From Physcomitrium patens (Eukaryota > Streptophyta > Bryopsida > Funariales > Funariaceae), in the NCBI RefSeq assembly GCF_000002425.4, contig NC_037271.1:11416786-11480785 (forward strand): 64,000 bases of DNA. The letters are read 5' to 3'. The notes beneath the pieces are model-generated. The model was not told the origin of the DNA, did not search any database, and saw only the letters and a list, made by a program, of their open reading frames with translations. Made by a program: the position numbers and the translations under genes. Within the stretch, counting starts at the first letter, position 1, and every line of letters begins with the position of its first letter. This document shows, in pieces, positions 49,086 to 59,747 of the stretch.

Positions 49086-49087
<2 letters not shown>
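48202..49087. other. Upstream region of the BAG6-like gene
   Basis: GC-richer sequence up to about 48,960, then AT-rich. The first 250-300 bp upstream of the ATG are C-rich on plus and likely include the 5' UTR. Overlapping open frames at 48470-48920 on both strands are short and unrecognised. A TATATAAG stretch near 48,946 is on the wrong strand for the BAG gene. Confidence 0.5.

Positions 49088-49120
<33 letters not shown>
49088..49120. repeat. (AT)n microsatellite at the edge of relic A5
   Basis: About 16 AT units, marking the boundary between the gene island and retrotransposon DNA; relic A5's LTR is truncated here. Confidence 0.85.
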
Positions 49121-49122
<2 letters not shown>

Positions 49123-50119
49123 TTCTGTAAAAAACCATGTAAATTTTTTTGCAAAGCGACATTCTTATATATAGGCTATATCATTGACTTCTACCACAAG
49201 CTATTCACACATACAATACATGGCTAATTTGTTGGTTAAGTTTCTAATCTATTAATCAACTATGAATATGTATAAAGTCATATATGCATTAATGAAGCTT
49301 CTAAGAAGCCTTGCTATAAGATAATAGCAAATCTACCTACATTTACCTTATACTTGACACTTCTTACCTTGGAAAACATGTATGTTTGTGATATTACTCC
49401 TTCTTCTAAGAACATGTTCCATAAGGAGCGGTCATCATATGTTGAAGTCTAAGATGCAATGAATTATATTTGCAACATATTTTGATTTTTATTCTCTTTG
49501 AAGGTGGTTGATAGGTCCTCTCAATTATTAATAGCATCTTATACCAAGGTGGGAACACCATCCTATTATTTGATTATTGTTGAGGCCTTCATAGTTTCCT
49601 TTAAAAAAAATATTTATAATACCATAAAGAATTGTTCCTACTTTTAATAAAATTACCAAACATTGAAAGTCTCTTCTGAATTTGTGATATCAAACACATT
49701 ATATCTCACCACCTAATCAAAGAAGAACATGTTGTTTTTAAAGTTCTTCATTTCTATTTTGTTTTCTTGAAGGCTATAATAATTATAATGTCTTATCTAA
49801 TGAGTCAACAAACAATAGCTCTTGAATTGAATCATGTTAGTTGTTGATTCTCCATCTCTTTAGTACTACAAACACACAAAAATTACAAATAAGGATAGAA
49901 GGTAGAATGCTATCTTCTTTGAGCTTGTTTCTTTTATAGAAAAGATTTGTCATTCTTCATCTTGATTTTGATTAATATTTTCAATGAAAAATCTCACCCT
50001 TTTTTACTATATTTGTAAGATTTTTTTTATTAGCTCTCATATGTATTTATTAATATTATGTCTACATTAATAAATAAGATATTCTAACTTATTTTAATGT
50101 CACCTTGAATCTAAGATTA
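49121..50119 (-). mobile_element. Relic A5: truncated 3' LTR, ORF-X and chromodomain region
   Basis: Minus-oriented family-A sequence: partial 3' LTR (about 49130-49393), ORF-X remnant (49855-49435, 421 nt), then the chromodomain region up to 50119. There a solo LTR (50120-51682) interrupts it, and the integrase C-terminal region resumes at 51683-51888. Confidence 0.75.
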
Positions 50120-51682
50120 TATCAAGGATATGAATCTTGAAGAATTGAAAGATCAAGACATTCTTGTGTCATTCAAAAAGAGTAAAAAATCACTCAAGGA
50201 TAGTATTATTTTGAACTACAAAGACTATTGCCAAAGACAAAAAGATTAGAAAGTCATAAAACAAGACTAAAGAGTAAAAAGGCATTAACAAGAGTGAAGA
50301 AGACTTCACATTTGTCTCCATATATACTATCTCACTAAGTGCTACATGGCGATGTTCTATAGGACCTCCAATATGTATTGACTTTATAAGATACATGTCT
50401 TAACTTATAAAGCAAGTCTCTTATATGCGCACCATAATGTTAGCTTATATTATAAGCTACTAATACAAGCAACATGTGGGTAGCTTATTAGCTAAGTTTC
50501 TAACCTATTAATCAACTACAAATACATATAAAGTAAAATATATTATCATAATATAATTATTTATAGTATGTAAAAATTAATTAAAATATATAATATATTT
50601 ATATATATTGATGTATATTAGAGTGGTTAATAGGTTAATTTAAAAAGAATTGATATAAGAAAATTTATTTTAAGTTTTATTTATTTTTATTATAGTATTT
50701 AAATTATATAGTCCTAAGGACTTAAACCAAGGATCATAAGGTTTAGAGTTTGGACTATGATTTTTGTACAAATTTTAGAGGGTTTGGAATTAAGATGATG
50801 AAGTTATAGTCATTTGAAGTTAAGATATCTTTTTAAGATGTATTTTTGCTCTTTTAAGGATATAAGGAGTTAGACGATGGCTTTTGGAAATTGAGAGGTA
50901 CGGCCATAAGAGTGATTTTAAGAACTACATCTTTTGTAAAATAATTTTTATATTTGAAGTTTGTATAAAGAATTTATATGAAGTTAAAGACAACATATGA
51001 ACTTCAAAGGTAATATGTGAATTGTTTTGTTGACAGTAATGGTTGGAGTCATATCTTGAGTTTTCAAATGAACTTTTAGCTCAAAATTTTTAAGAAGTGA
51101 ATTATAAGATTAAAAATCTACATACCAAATTTTGTGGCATTTGAATTCTTAGTTTGTGAGATATGAAGAAATTTTCATGTAAGTGTATGTAAACAAGGAT
51201 TTGAAGCTACTATTAGGATTTTGGCAATATATCAAGATTTGTAACAAATTTGAGCTTGAAATTTATTATCGTAGTTGTTTAAAGTACATTAGTAGTTCAC
51301 GTAAATTTTTAGTTTGTTTGGATAGTCCGTTCCTGAGATATGATCTATTGAAGTTTGGAAAAAATTCATCTTAAGGATATATAAGGATTTAAAATATTTT
51401 AATATATTTTAAATATTCTTTGATACTTAAAGCTTATGTATTGATATAATTGCTTTTATAGGGATATTTTTATATATAAACTTGATGCTTTTCTATCTTA
51501 AGACTTAGTTGAGTAGTTAATGACAACCAAAAGCCTAACACTTTTTCAAGGCAAATTCTCTCTATCCTCATGACATGTCTATGAGGCTTCTAAGAAGCTT
51601 TGCCAGAAGATAATATCAAATCTACCTATATTTATCTTCTATCTAACACTTCTTATATATGTAAATATATATATCTATGACA
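50120..51682 (-). mobile_element. Solo family-A LTR inside relic A5, itself carrying a 1-kb insertion
   Basis: LTR sequence begins TATCAAGG at 50120, runs to about 50,534, and resumes near 51,570 to end CTATGACA at 51682. Between lies about 1035 bp of AT-rich sequence unlike either family, with no convincing coding frame. I could not define a clean target duplication for the solo LTR. Confidence 0.65.
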
Positions 51683-51888
51683 AACTTCTTATACTTCAAA
51701 TTCTTAATTATTATCCACTTCTATAAGAAGAAGTGGCATTTATCTTTTTCTTTGGGTACTCATTGTCTTATATGGCTCAAGAAGAGAAACATGAAATACA
51801 AGATGGATCTTAATAAATTCCAATAGATGTAATTGATAAGCAAATAAATTGACTTCTTTACAAATAAGAAACAGTTGAAGCCTATAGT
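51683..51888 (-). pseudogene. Integrase C-terminal remnant of relic A5
   Basis: It matches (minus) the segment between the integrase C-terminus and chromodomain in other copies, including the MKIHPVFH and LLEPYK region. It ends at ATAGT (51884-51888), immediately before the LTR of element A6. Confidence 0.7.
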
Positions 51889-52126
51889 TGTCAAGGACAA
51901 GAATTTGAAGAAAAAGTAATTCACACAAAAGAGCCTTCACTCAAAGAAAGGTAAAAAAATATAAATAAATAAGTATGTATATTGAAAGAGAAACTAGAAT
52001 GACTATTGCCAAAGACTAGAAAACATGAAGACTCTTGAAACTAGACTAGAAACAAGAAAAGAATTCACAAGAGTGAAGAAGGCTTCACTCTTGTCTCTAT
52101 ATATACTATCTAACTAAGGGCTACAT
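51889..52126 (-). repeat. 3' LTR of element A6, first part
   Basis: It begins TGTCAAGGAC and continues at 61427-61749 after the family-B element. The two parts total 561 bp, the same as the A4 LTR. The last four bases, ACAT (52123-52126), are the decayed left copy of the ACGT duplication at 61423-61426. Confidence 0.85.
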
Positions 52127-53766
52127 TGTCGTATTACGTGCTTTCCTGCTCGAGAACGCGTCAGACGTCCGGCTGTAGAAGATAGTATGGAGATTCGCCA
52201 ATAGTCAAGCAGTCTATCATATTTTGACTGCTGGAATATAAACGACTGCAAGAATACACCGTAAATCTATACGGATGCCCTTCGACTGCTTGTCGAAGTC
52301 CTTTTTGCCGCAGCCGGTAGGTCTCTAGACGTTATAGAGAACCCCGAACAACCCAATCTACTAATCTCCGATACCGCTTTGTACTTATGATCTTGTATCC
52401 ACTGACTATCTTGTTAGATTAACCCAATAAATTTCATTCACTCTGCATATTCAATCCTATAGACACCCTTTTAATTCTTCAATCACAGACGTAACTCGAT
52501 TTCACAAAACAATCAAGAGTAATCAAACTCACTTCATTAAAAAATCCCGATTCACCATTACAACACTGACTTCAGCAATGATTGCCTTAGTCTTCCCAAA
52601 ACTCTATGAAGAAGAAAAATCCAATTCTCCGTCTTCTCTTCCCCGACTCGAAGCATGAAGCTCCTCTCCAATCCCTTTGATCTTTAAAAATCTCCAATGA
52701 AACCGAACTAGTAACCTTCAAAAAAAAAAGCTTGAAGCTAGCTCTGCGATCCAAAAAAAAACCCCCCTAAAACTTATTCTTCCCCTAACCTTATCCTCTG
52801 AATTTCTTCAATCTTTCGTCTTGGATCCAAAATTGGCTCCCATCGTCAGAGCTTAGATCCAAAATTGGCTCCCGCCGTCAGAGCTTCCTCCTCCGTTTTT
52901 ACCTTTAAGAAATCTATTTACCAAAAACAACGTTCACTGAAACGGCACAGAGAATAGGACAACCTGAAACAGAATCGAAACCCCGTACTCGGGTCCACAT
53001 TGAGTCGCCCGACCAATTCAGGTCTCATATTGGGTAAGATGCCCGTAGTAACCTAGATGTTCGCGTAATTGGGTCAAATTGGTCCTTTGCGTCAGACTGG
53101 CTGAGGCCCGTAGTAAGACCTGGATTTTCCTGTAACTAGACTGCATTAGGTTGCCCGATCAATGCAGGTCTCATATTGGGTAAGATGCCCATAGCAACCT
53201 GGATGTATCCGTAATTGGATCAAATTGGTCCTTCGCGTCAGACTGGCTGAGGCCCGTAGTAAGACCTAGATTTTCTCGTAACTAGACTGCATTGGATTGC
53301 CCGACCAATGCAGGTCTCATATTGGGTAAGATGCCCATAGCAACCTGGATGTTCCCGTAATTAGACTACATTGGGTTGCCCGACCAATGCAGGTCTCATA
53401 TTGGGTAAGATGTCCGTAGTAACCTGGATGTTTCCGTAACTAGACTGCATTGGGTTGCTTGACCAATGCAGGTCTCATATTGGGTAAGAGGACCCGGATT
53501 GAATTCTTGAAATTGGATCCAATTGGCTCTTCGAACCAAGCTCATCCGTCGTGTGAATTGGTCCTTTCTCTTCCTGCTAACTCCCGTTATTGGAATCGAA
53601 TGAAGCATTTCAGTATGCCCCGGCTGACTGTAACGGGGTGACTGAACCTGGCTACTCAGTATTTGCACTGGAGTTGGTCGTTGCTTCCAATATTCGAGGT
53701 AACTGAACATTAATAAAAGTCCCCTTTCTTTATATTTTCACGGTATACTCGTGTTACAATACGACA
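52127..53766 (-). repeat. 3' LTR of element B
   Basis: 1640 bp with an internal tandem repeat zone (about 53020-53500). A GAGGGGGTGAA purine tract on minus adjoins it at 53767-53780, as expected for a polypurine tract. Confidence 0.9.
53020..53500. repeat. Tandem units inside the family-B LTR
   Basis: Five imperfect copies of a unit beginning GGTCTCATATTGGGTAAGA, spaced about 75-150 bp. The same zone has five copies at 60670-61150 but only two at 14290-14460 and two at 63780-63950. Confidence 0.8.
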
Positions 53767-53900
53767 TTCACCCCCTCTGAACCTATGCATCCTCTGGTAT
53801 GCACCAATTTACCCAATTGTTGTTTGATTCAGAATATATCCTCTATGTCTTTGCCCAATTTGTCTTCGTCACCTTCATTATCCAAATCACTTTCAATCTC

Positions 53901-55064
53901 TTACTGCGGAATCTCTATACCTTCATTAAGGTCTTCCATATTCATCTCCGCATGTCTTCGTTTAAATATTTTTACTCGCTTCCCTGCAATTGGTATTTTC
54001 AATTTTGTACCATCTAACTCCCGTAATGAGTAAGTCGCATTATCATGAACAGTTGTTACTACATATGGTCCAAACCAACGTTTTGAAAATTTTTGCAAAG
54101 TACTATGTTGATTATCCAGACTATTGTCATAAACAAATACCCAGTCACCTTCCTCGATTGCTTTTGGTCTCAATTGATGTTGCTTATCGAATCGCGCCTT
54201 GTTTTGTAACCTTGCTCTTTTTAACCTTTCCAATGCTATCTGCACATCTTCCGTTCTTTGCTCCAATTGTCGAATCCTAATAGCCAGAAGTTCTTCTCTT
54301 GTCAATCCATCTTCCCATGGTAGCATACTCCAAGTAAGTACCTTTTCTTCAATCGACATAATTGGTTTTTGACCTGTCATAAGCTCTACTGGCATATATC
54401 CTGTCACCGAACTATGTGTTGTTCGATCAGCCCATAATGCAAATGACAAAAGCCGTGGCCACTCTTTAACTTTCCCATTACAAGCTTTAACTAATGCTTT
54501 CACAATCGGTGGGTGACCGCATTCGCTTTTTGCATTCCCTTCTGGATTATAAGCAGTAGTCAGTGATAGTTTAACTCTACATCTTTCAAAGAACTTACGA
54601 GCTTCTTGTGCATTTAATTCTCCACGATCTGCAGTGATTTTTCCTACGCATCCGTAGCGGCAAATGACATCTTCAAGCAAAAACCTACAAATCCCCTCTG
54701 TAGATTTTGTCCTCAATGCTCTTCCTTCTACTTGATTTGATAAATCTTCAAAAGCTAAAACCAAATATCTCATCTACCATAACCCAACCGACATAATAAC
54801 CAAATCAACAACCCATTTAAAATGAATAACCAGAGGATACGTAGGATGAAGACCATCTCGATGTCGGATATTAGAATACGATTGACAGATTTCACATGAC
54901 TCTACAAATGAGAGCACATCTCGATACATATTTTTCCACCAATATCGTTCCTTGAATTTAGCAAAAGTAGCCCAGATTCCTCTATGCCCTGCCCATAAAC
55001 TATCATAAAACTCCTTTAATAATTTTAGTCTTTCTTCTTTTTTGCCTATCACTCGTCGTGGCAT
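53901..55064 (-). pseudogene. Element B integrase
   Basis: The frame runs from 55064 to 53901 with a single TAG between residues GLW and MRYLV near 54774. The zinc-binding region has the HRGIWATFAKF and CEICQ blocks. The core has Asp in WVVDLVIM, Asp in KITADRGELN and Glu in AKSECGHPP, so all three catalytic residues are present. A C-terminal beta-rich region (EGDWVFVYDN, KRWFGPYVV) follows. It inserts element DNA into the genome. The core resembles gypsy integrases of fungi more than those of usual plant chromoviruses in my reading. After the stop at 53901 the frame stays open briefly but shows no chromodomain. Confidence 0.88.
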
Positions 55065-55103
55065 CCCAATTCCTTTCTTCGGTCTCTTCCATAAGAATCC
55101 ATC

Positions 55104-57227
55104 TCAAAGTAAAAATCCATATGCTTTTTTTCTTATTTGTTTGAATTTTTTTGTAGACCAATTTCCCTGCTTAGTCAAGGTATTCAAGTAATGACCAATA
55201 TCCAATAATTCTCCTTCATAAGATTCTTCAAGAAATAGCTTGTCTTCTCTGTTGAGATTTGATATTGAATAGAATTTCAATCCGACGTCATTAATGTCTT
55301 CAACCATTTCGTCCTCCCTCTCATATCTTGCTCGAGATAGCATGTCTGATACTAAATTGTCTTTCCCAGTAATATGCTTAAATTCTGGATTTAGTGACTT
55401 AATATAAGCAATCCATCTCAACATTGCAATATCTGGCGTTGAACAGTTAATAATCATTTCAAGCAATGGCAAGCAATCTGTTTCAATTACTACTACTACC
55501 TCAATCAAATAGTCCTTTTCAGCTTTTATAGCTGAAACGACTCCCCAAAGTTCTCTTTTGACTTGCAAATATACACGCTGACGAATACTTAAAACTTTAG
55601 CCCCAAATCGAACTGCAAATCTACTCCCATTTGAATCATCTTGACCCACAGTCCATCCAATGGCAATTGGACTAGCGTCTACAGTAAGAATCACTAGTCT
55701 ATTGCACTTATAATCAACCTTCCTCAATATTGGAGGTGACATCAATAATTTCTTTAATCTTTGCATTGCCTGAATATGCCTTTCTTCCCATTTAAATCGG
55801 TAATCCTTGCGTAATAGTTCATATAATGGATCTGCTATGTGAGCAAAATGAGGGATCCAGATTCGATAAAATATACATGCACCCAAAAACCTGCGAACCT
55901 CTGTTAAAGAATCACAATCCTCTTTCATCCTTCCAATTGCATCAACTTTAGTCGGATCTGGTTTTCTTCCGTAAGATCCACATAAATGTCCAACAATTAC
56001 AACCTCTCGTACTCCTAATACAGACTTCATACCCGATAATGTAAGATGAACTTCTCCAAGCCGAGTTAAAATCTTTTCACAATCTTATATATGATCAACA
56101 ACATATTTGCGACACCTCCTCGTATCTAAAGTTTCATCCTTGTCTCCTTCTCTGCACCCTTTTATAGGAACATCATCCAGAAAAGGCATAGTCTTTTCCG
56201 GAATAAAATCTTTCAATACCTTATTCATCCCATTCATCATATGCGCAACTAAGTTGGTCGCGCCTTGAGGAAGAGTGCACATTCTAACCAATCCAAGTGG
56301 TGTCCTCATTTTTTTCATATCTCTACTTCCTTCGGCAAGTTGAAATTGATCATAACCTGAATACAAGTCACCCATTGAATAGATCGCCCTTCCAGCAAAC
56401 GCCTCTGTAAATTCATCCACAATAGGTCCAATTCCTGCATTCCTGGCAGTTACTGCATTTACCGGTTGCATATCTTGAATAAACCATAGTGACCCATTCT
56501 TCTTAGGTACCGTAAACCATCGACTAGAATACGGCGCAAATGAAGGTTCCAATATTTTCATCTTTATCTTTTCTTTTAATAGTTCCACCAATTTAGGTAA
56601 ATGTGCCCTCGGTACTGGAATCGGTCTTAGATTCCAAGGTACATGTGGTACAGTGAAGATAACCATAGGTGTTATAATATTTGGATCCACACACCCAATT
56701 TCATGAGATTCGAAAGCAAACGATCTACCTTGTTTAGCCAACATCTTTTTGAAGCAAGTAATTTCCTCCAGCAATAAAGAACCATCAGAACCAATCTTCA
56801 ATTCTTCAAAAGTTTCTTTAGTAAACTGATGTCCAATACTCATTGGATCTCTTAAACTTGCTTCTTTTGATGCTTCTCCCATTTGTTCTTTAGAATCTTC
56901 TGGTAATGGTCCGGCAACAGGCTTTACCTTCTTATCTGTCGTTTTATATCTCGTCTCTATAGTGACTTTTGGTGCTTGAAAAGATTCAAGCATGGTATAA
57001 ACCTCTCTTGAATGAATCTCAACAATCTTATCATTATCCTCTAACCCAATAGATGTAATCAATTCCAATGAATCTTCCAGTCCATTTTCTTCATAAACAC
57101 CTAAAATCCTCTCATCATCTTGTAATGTACCTAACTTGCATAATTGTCCTTCAATATCATATAATCTTTTTCTTTCTTTTCTTTTAAAATCATCAACTTT
57201 CTTATACATAATATTTTCATTCTCCAA
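55104..57227 (-). pseudogene. Element B reverse transcriptase and RNase H
   Basis: One frame from 57227 (still open upstream to about 57300) down to 55104, broken by a TAA near 56085 and closed by TGA at 55104. RT motifs: PVPRAHLPKLVELLKEKI, PYSSRWFTVPKKNGSLWFIQD, MGDLYSGYDQFQL and LPQGATNLVAHMM. The active site is PFLDDVPIKG, where plant gypsy elements normally have YLDDILIYS. RNase H lies in the 56030-55104 part, with LTVDASPIAIGW and later catalytic-type acidic positions (ETDCLPLLEM). These enzymes copy element RNA into DNA. Only one stop interrupts the catalytic region. Confidence 0.9.
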
Positions 57228-57304
57228 TATACCAATAAAACTCGCATCAAAGGCACCTTCATCTCGCGAGAGTACCTCCTCCTTTGTACCTCCATAATCT
57301 CGCT

Positions 57305-58681
57305 TTACAGTGGTACCTCCCCAAAATCCTTAAATCCTTCAACAATCTTTGGCAATGGTTTCTCCCTCAACCTATCTCGATTTTGTTCATGGTTAGGAGG
57401 TACTGTTAGAAATTGTACAGCTTTCCTCCCATCTTCGCTCCGTACCCTTGCATAAGCAGAACCATCGTCAAGTACTTTTGTTTCCATCTGTGTTGCCGTA
57501 ATATAAGGTTGTCCTAAAATCAACGGATAAGACGTTGTATCTTGAACAAAGAAATGTTGCTCCGTCGCAACATCCCCAATCCGAATTTTGACATCTGGAC
57601 AAGCTCCATATAATTCGCCCCGTGTGTTATTAGCTGCTCGAATTGCCCATCCATGTTCCATATCAATTGGCCATTTTTGCTTCTTATAAAGATTTTTAGA
57701 CATGAGATTTATTTCAGAACCGTGGTCGACTAAAGCAACTATTGGTTCTTCTATATCTCCTACTTTCACCAATACCTCAGTAGTTACCCTTGCCCAATGT
57801 TTCCGAGTATAATGGCTCAAAGTTTCCATTTCCTTGTCACTAGAATCTTCGAAACGTACTCGTTGATTATACCCATTCTTTTCATTTGTTGGTTGCTTGT
57901 AACCAATATCAACCTCTTCTTCATCTCTATATATTCTTGCATCAATAGCATGACTCATTCCAGTTTCGCCCATTAATTGCCTCTTTCGCTTAACGCTGTC
58001 AATGATAACATCATGAAACTCCTTCTTTGCAATTTCCAAGACTTCTTTCAATGTGAATTCCACCTTAGCATTTAATATACGTTCTTCCAACACCCCTTTC
58101 AAATTTGTTGCCACTTCAATGTCAGAAAGTAGCTTATAAGCAATTGATTTGCCCTTATCTTTTGTCTCCTTCGTTTTTTCTCCCAGTGATACTGAGGTAT
58201 CCTTTACAGGCAATTCTTGTGAAGCTGCCTCCCGAGCCTTGTCTCCTTGAGTTTGCCTTTTAGAAGAATTTCCTTCTCTAGTATCATCAAAATTTTCTCG
58301 TCTCTTTTCTTCCATCAAAGCTTCATGTTGGCTCTTAGCAATATATGCATGAACTGAAAGAGACTCAACAGGATCCTCCCAACCTGTTCTACCTCGTATT
58401 GTAGCTGCAGTTCTCAATAACGCTTCTCGAGGTAATTTTCCTTCTTGCATTGTAGAAACGGCAGAAGTCCAAAACTCACTAGTTTCTCTACTTCCACTAA
58501 TTTCATCATCTACTCTAGCACCATAACTTGCACTTTCTCGTGCTGCTGTTTCATGCTCTTTTAGGTAATCTTGAACCAATGCTCTCATTCCTTCCTTGCC
58601 AAAATTGGTTTGAAGAAGATCCTCTCTATTTTTCAATGCTATCTTTCCATCTTTCCAGCAAATAATTCCCTGCCGTATCAT
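57305..58681 (-). pseudogene. Element B protease region
   Basis: 458 residues continuing the gag frame. It holds a charged linker, an AYKLLSDIEVATNLKGVLEE block (about 181-200) of a type I know from gypsy polyproteins, and then the aspartic protease core around residue 315: ALVDHGSEINLMSK, with His at the position usually Thr or Ser next to the catalytic Asp (D319). ILGQPYITA closes the fold. The frame ends at 57305 and RT lies in another frame, with the switch near the GGGGAGGTACCACTG stretch. Confidence 0.85.
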
Positions 58682-59677
58682 ATTATTAAATTTATTGCAA
58701 TCTTTTCTAGTGTGTGAAGCATCATCACATCAAATGCATCTTTGTACATATCCTTGTTTTGAAACATTCTTCGAATTGTTTATAGAAGTATTCTCTTCAA
58801 GTCTTGCCAATTTGATTTGAAGATCTCGCATTCCTCGTATAATTTCTTCCATCCCTATATCTGCTTTCTTTGATAAGCATGTCAAAGGTTGAACTGTAGG
58901 CATTGTTGGTGGTGTTGTACGTACTGGAGCTTTGGGTGCTTGTACTGTTTTCTGAATATTGCTCCTATCCTTCCTCCTTTCTTTTTATGTAAGCAACCCC
59001 ACCGCATCTTCAACGTTCTTCCACCTCGTTGTCAATCCTTCATCTTCTTCTTTGTCTTTAAGAAGGAGTTCTAATTTCTCTTGCAATTCTCTATTAGCAA
59101 CTTGAAGAAATAGATCAACTTTGTTCAGCTCCAATGTCAATTTTTCTACCTTCGACAATTGAGAGTACTGCCTCTCAAATTCCCTTAGTAGCTCTGTTGC
59201 TTGCAAATTCTTATTGGGCCGTTCAATCCATTCCACAAACAGCTTTTTAGTAACGCGATCAGCATCTTCCAAGAAATATTCGTCTTTCAATGCATGTAAA
59301 AAAACCTCCCATGAATTCCCATAATGATCCGTAATCGATGTAATGTGGTCTCTTATCTCCGGTATCATGGCAAGTCCAAATAGTTCAACCATTTTCTTCT
59401 CAGAAACCCGATTTAATTCCATTTCACGGACATAACATCTTAAATACCTTGAAATATGCCTTCCATCAAATTGATCAATTTTATTGACCACTGCTTGCAA
59501 TGCTTTGGTTGCCAAAGCTTCTTTTCGATCATTGCTTTGCTGTTGCTGCATTGATAATGAGAAGGCTTGAAACATACTAGCAGTAGACGGATCCATGTGC
59601 ATACCTTGTCCTTTAGAAGAATCATCACCAGAAACTCCTCCCAAAAATCCTTCAAAATTTTTATTTTTGTTTTCCAT
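58682..59677 (-). pseudogene. Element B gag with CCHC zinc knuckle
   Basis: It begins MENKNKNFEGFLGGVSGDDS at 59677. A Gln-rich stretch precedes a helical capsid-like region (about residues 50-230) with the QFDGRHISRYLRCYVREME and LLREFERQYSQLSKVE blocks. A TAA near 58984 interrupts; the same frame continues to a CX2CX4HX4C knuckle (CI-stop-CDDASHTRKDC, about 58745-58700) whose third position is TGA where TGG would restore Trp. Gag builds the particle and binds element RNA. Confidence 0.85.
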
Positions 59678-59713
59678 AAAATAAAGATAAAATCAACCAA
59701 AATCCAATACCTT

Positions 59714-59747
59714 CTACCTCAAGCTTTCACGTCGGATTCACCACTTT
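59714..59747 (-). promoter_or_regulatory. Candidate primer binding site of element B
   Basis: On minus, four bases after the 5' LTR end the sequence TGGTGAATCCGACGTGAA begins with TGG, the complement of a tRNA 3' CCA. I cannot name the tRNA from memory. Confidence 0.5.

Noticed and set aside
53020-53500. CRISPR-like array
   Set aside because: The repeats are imperfect, unequal in spacing and lie inside an LTR; the host is a plant.
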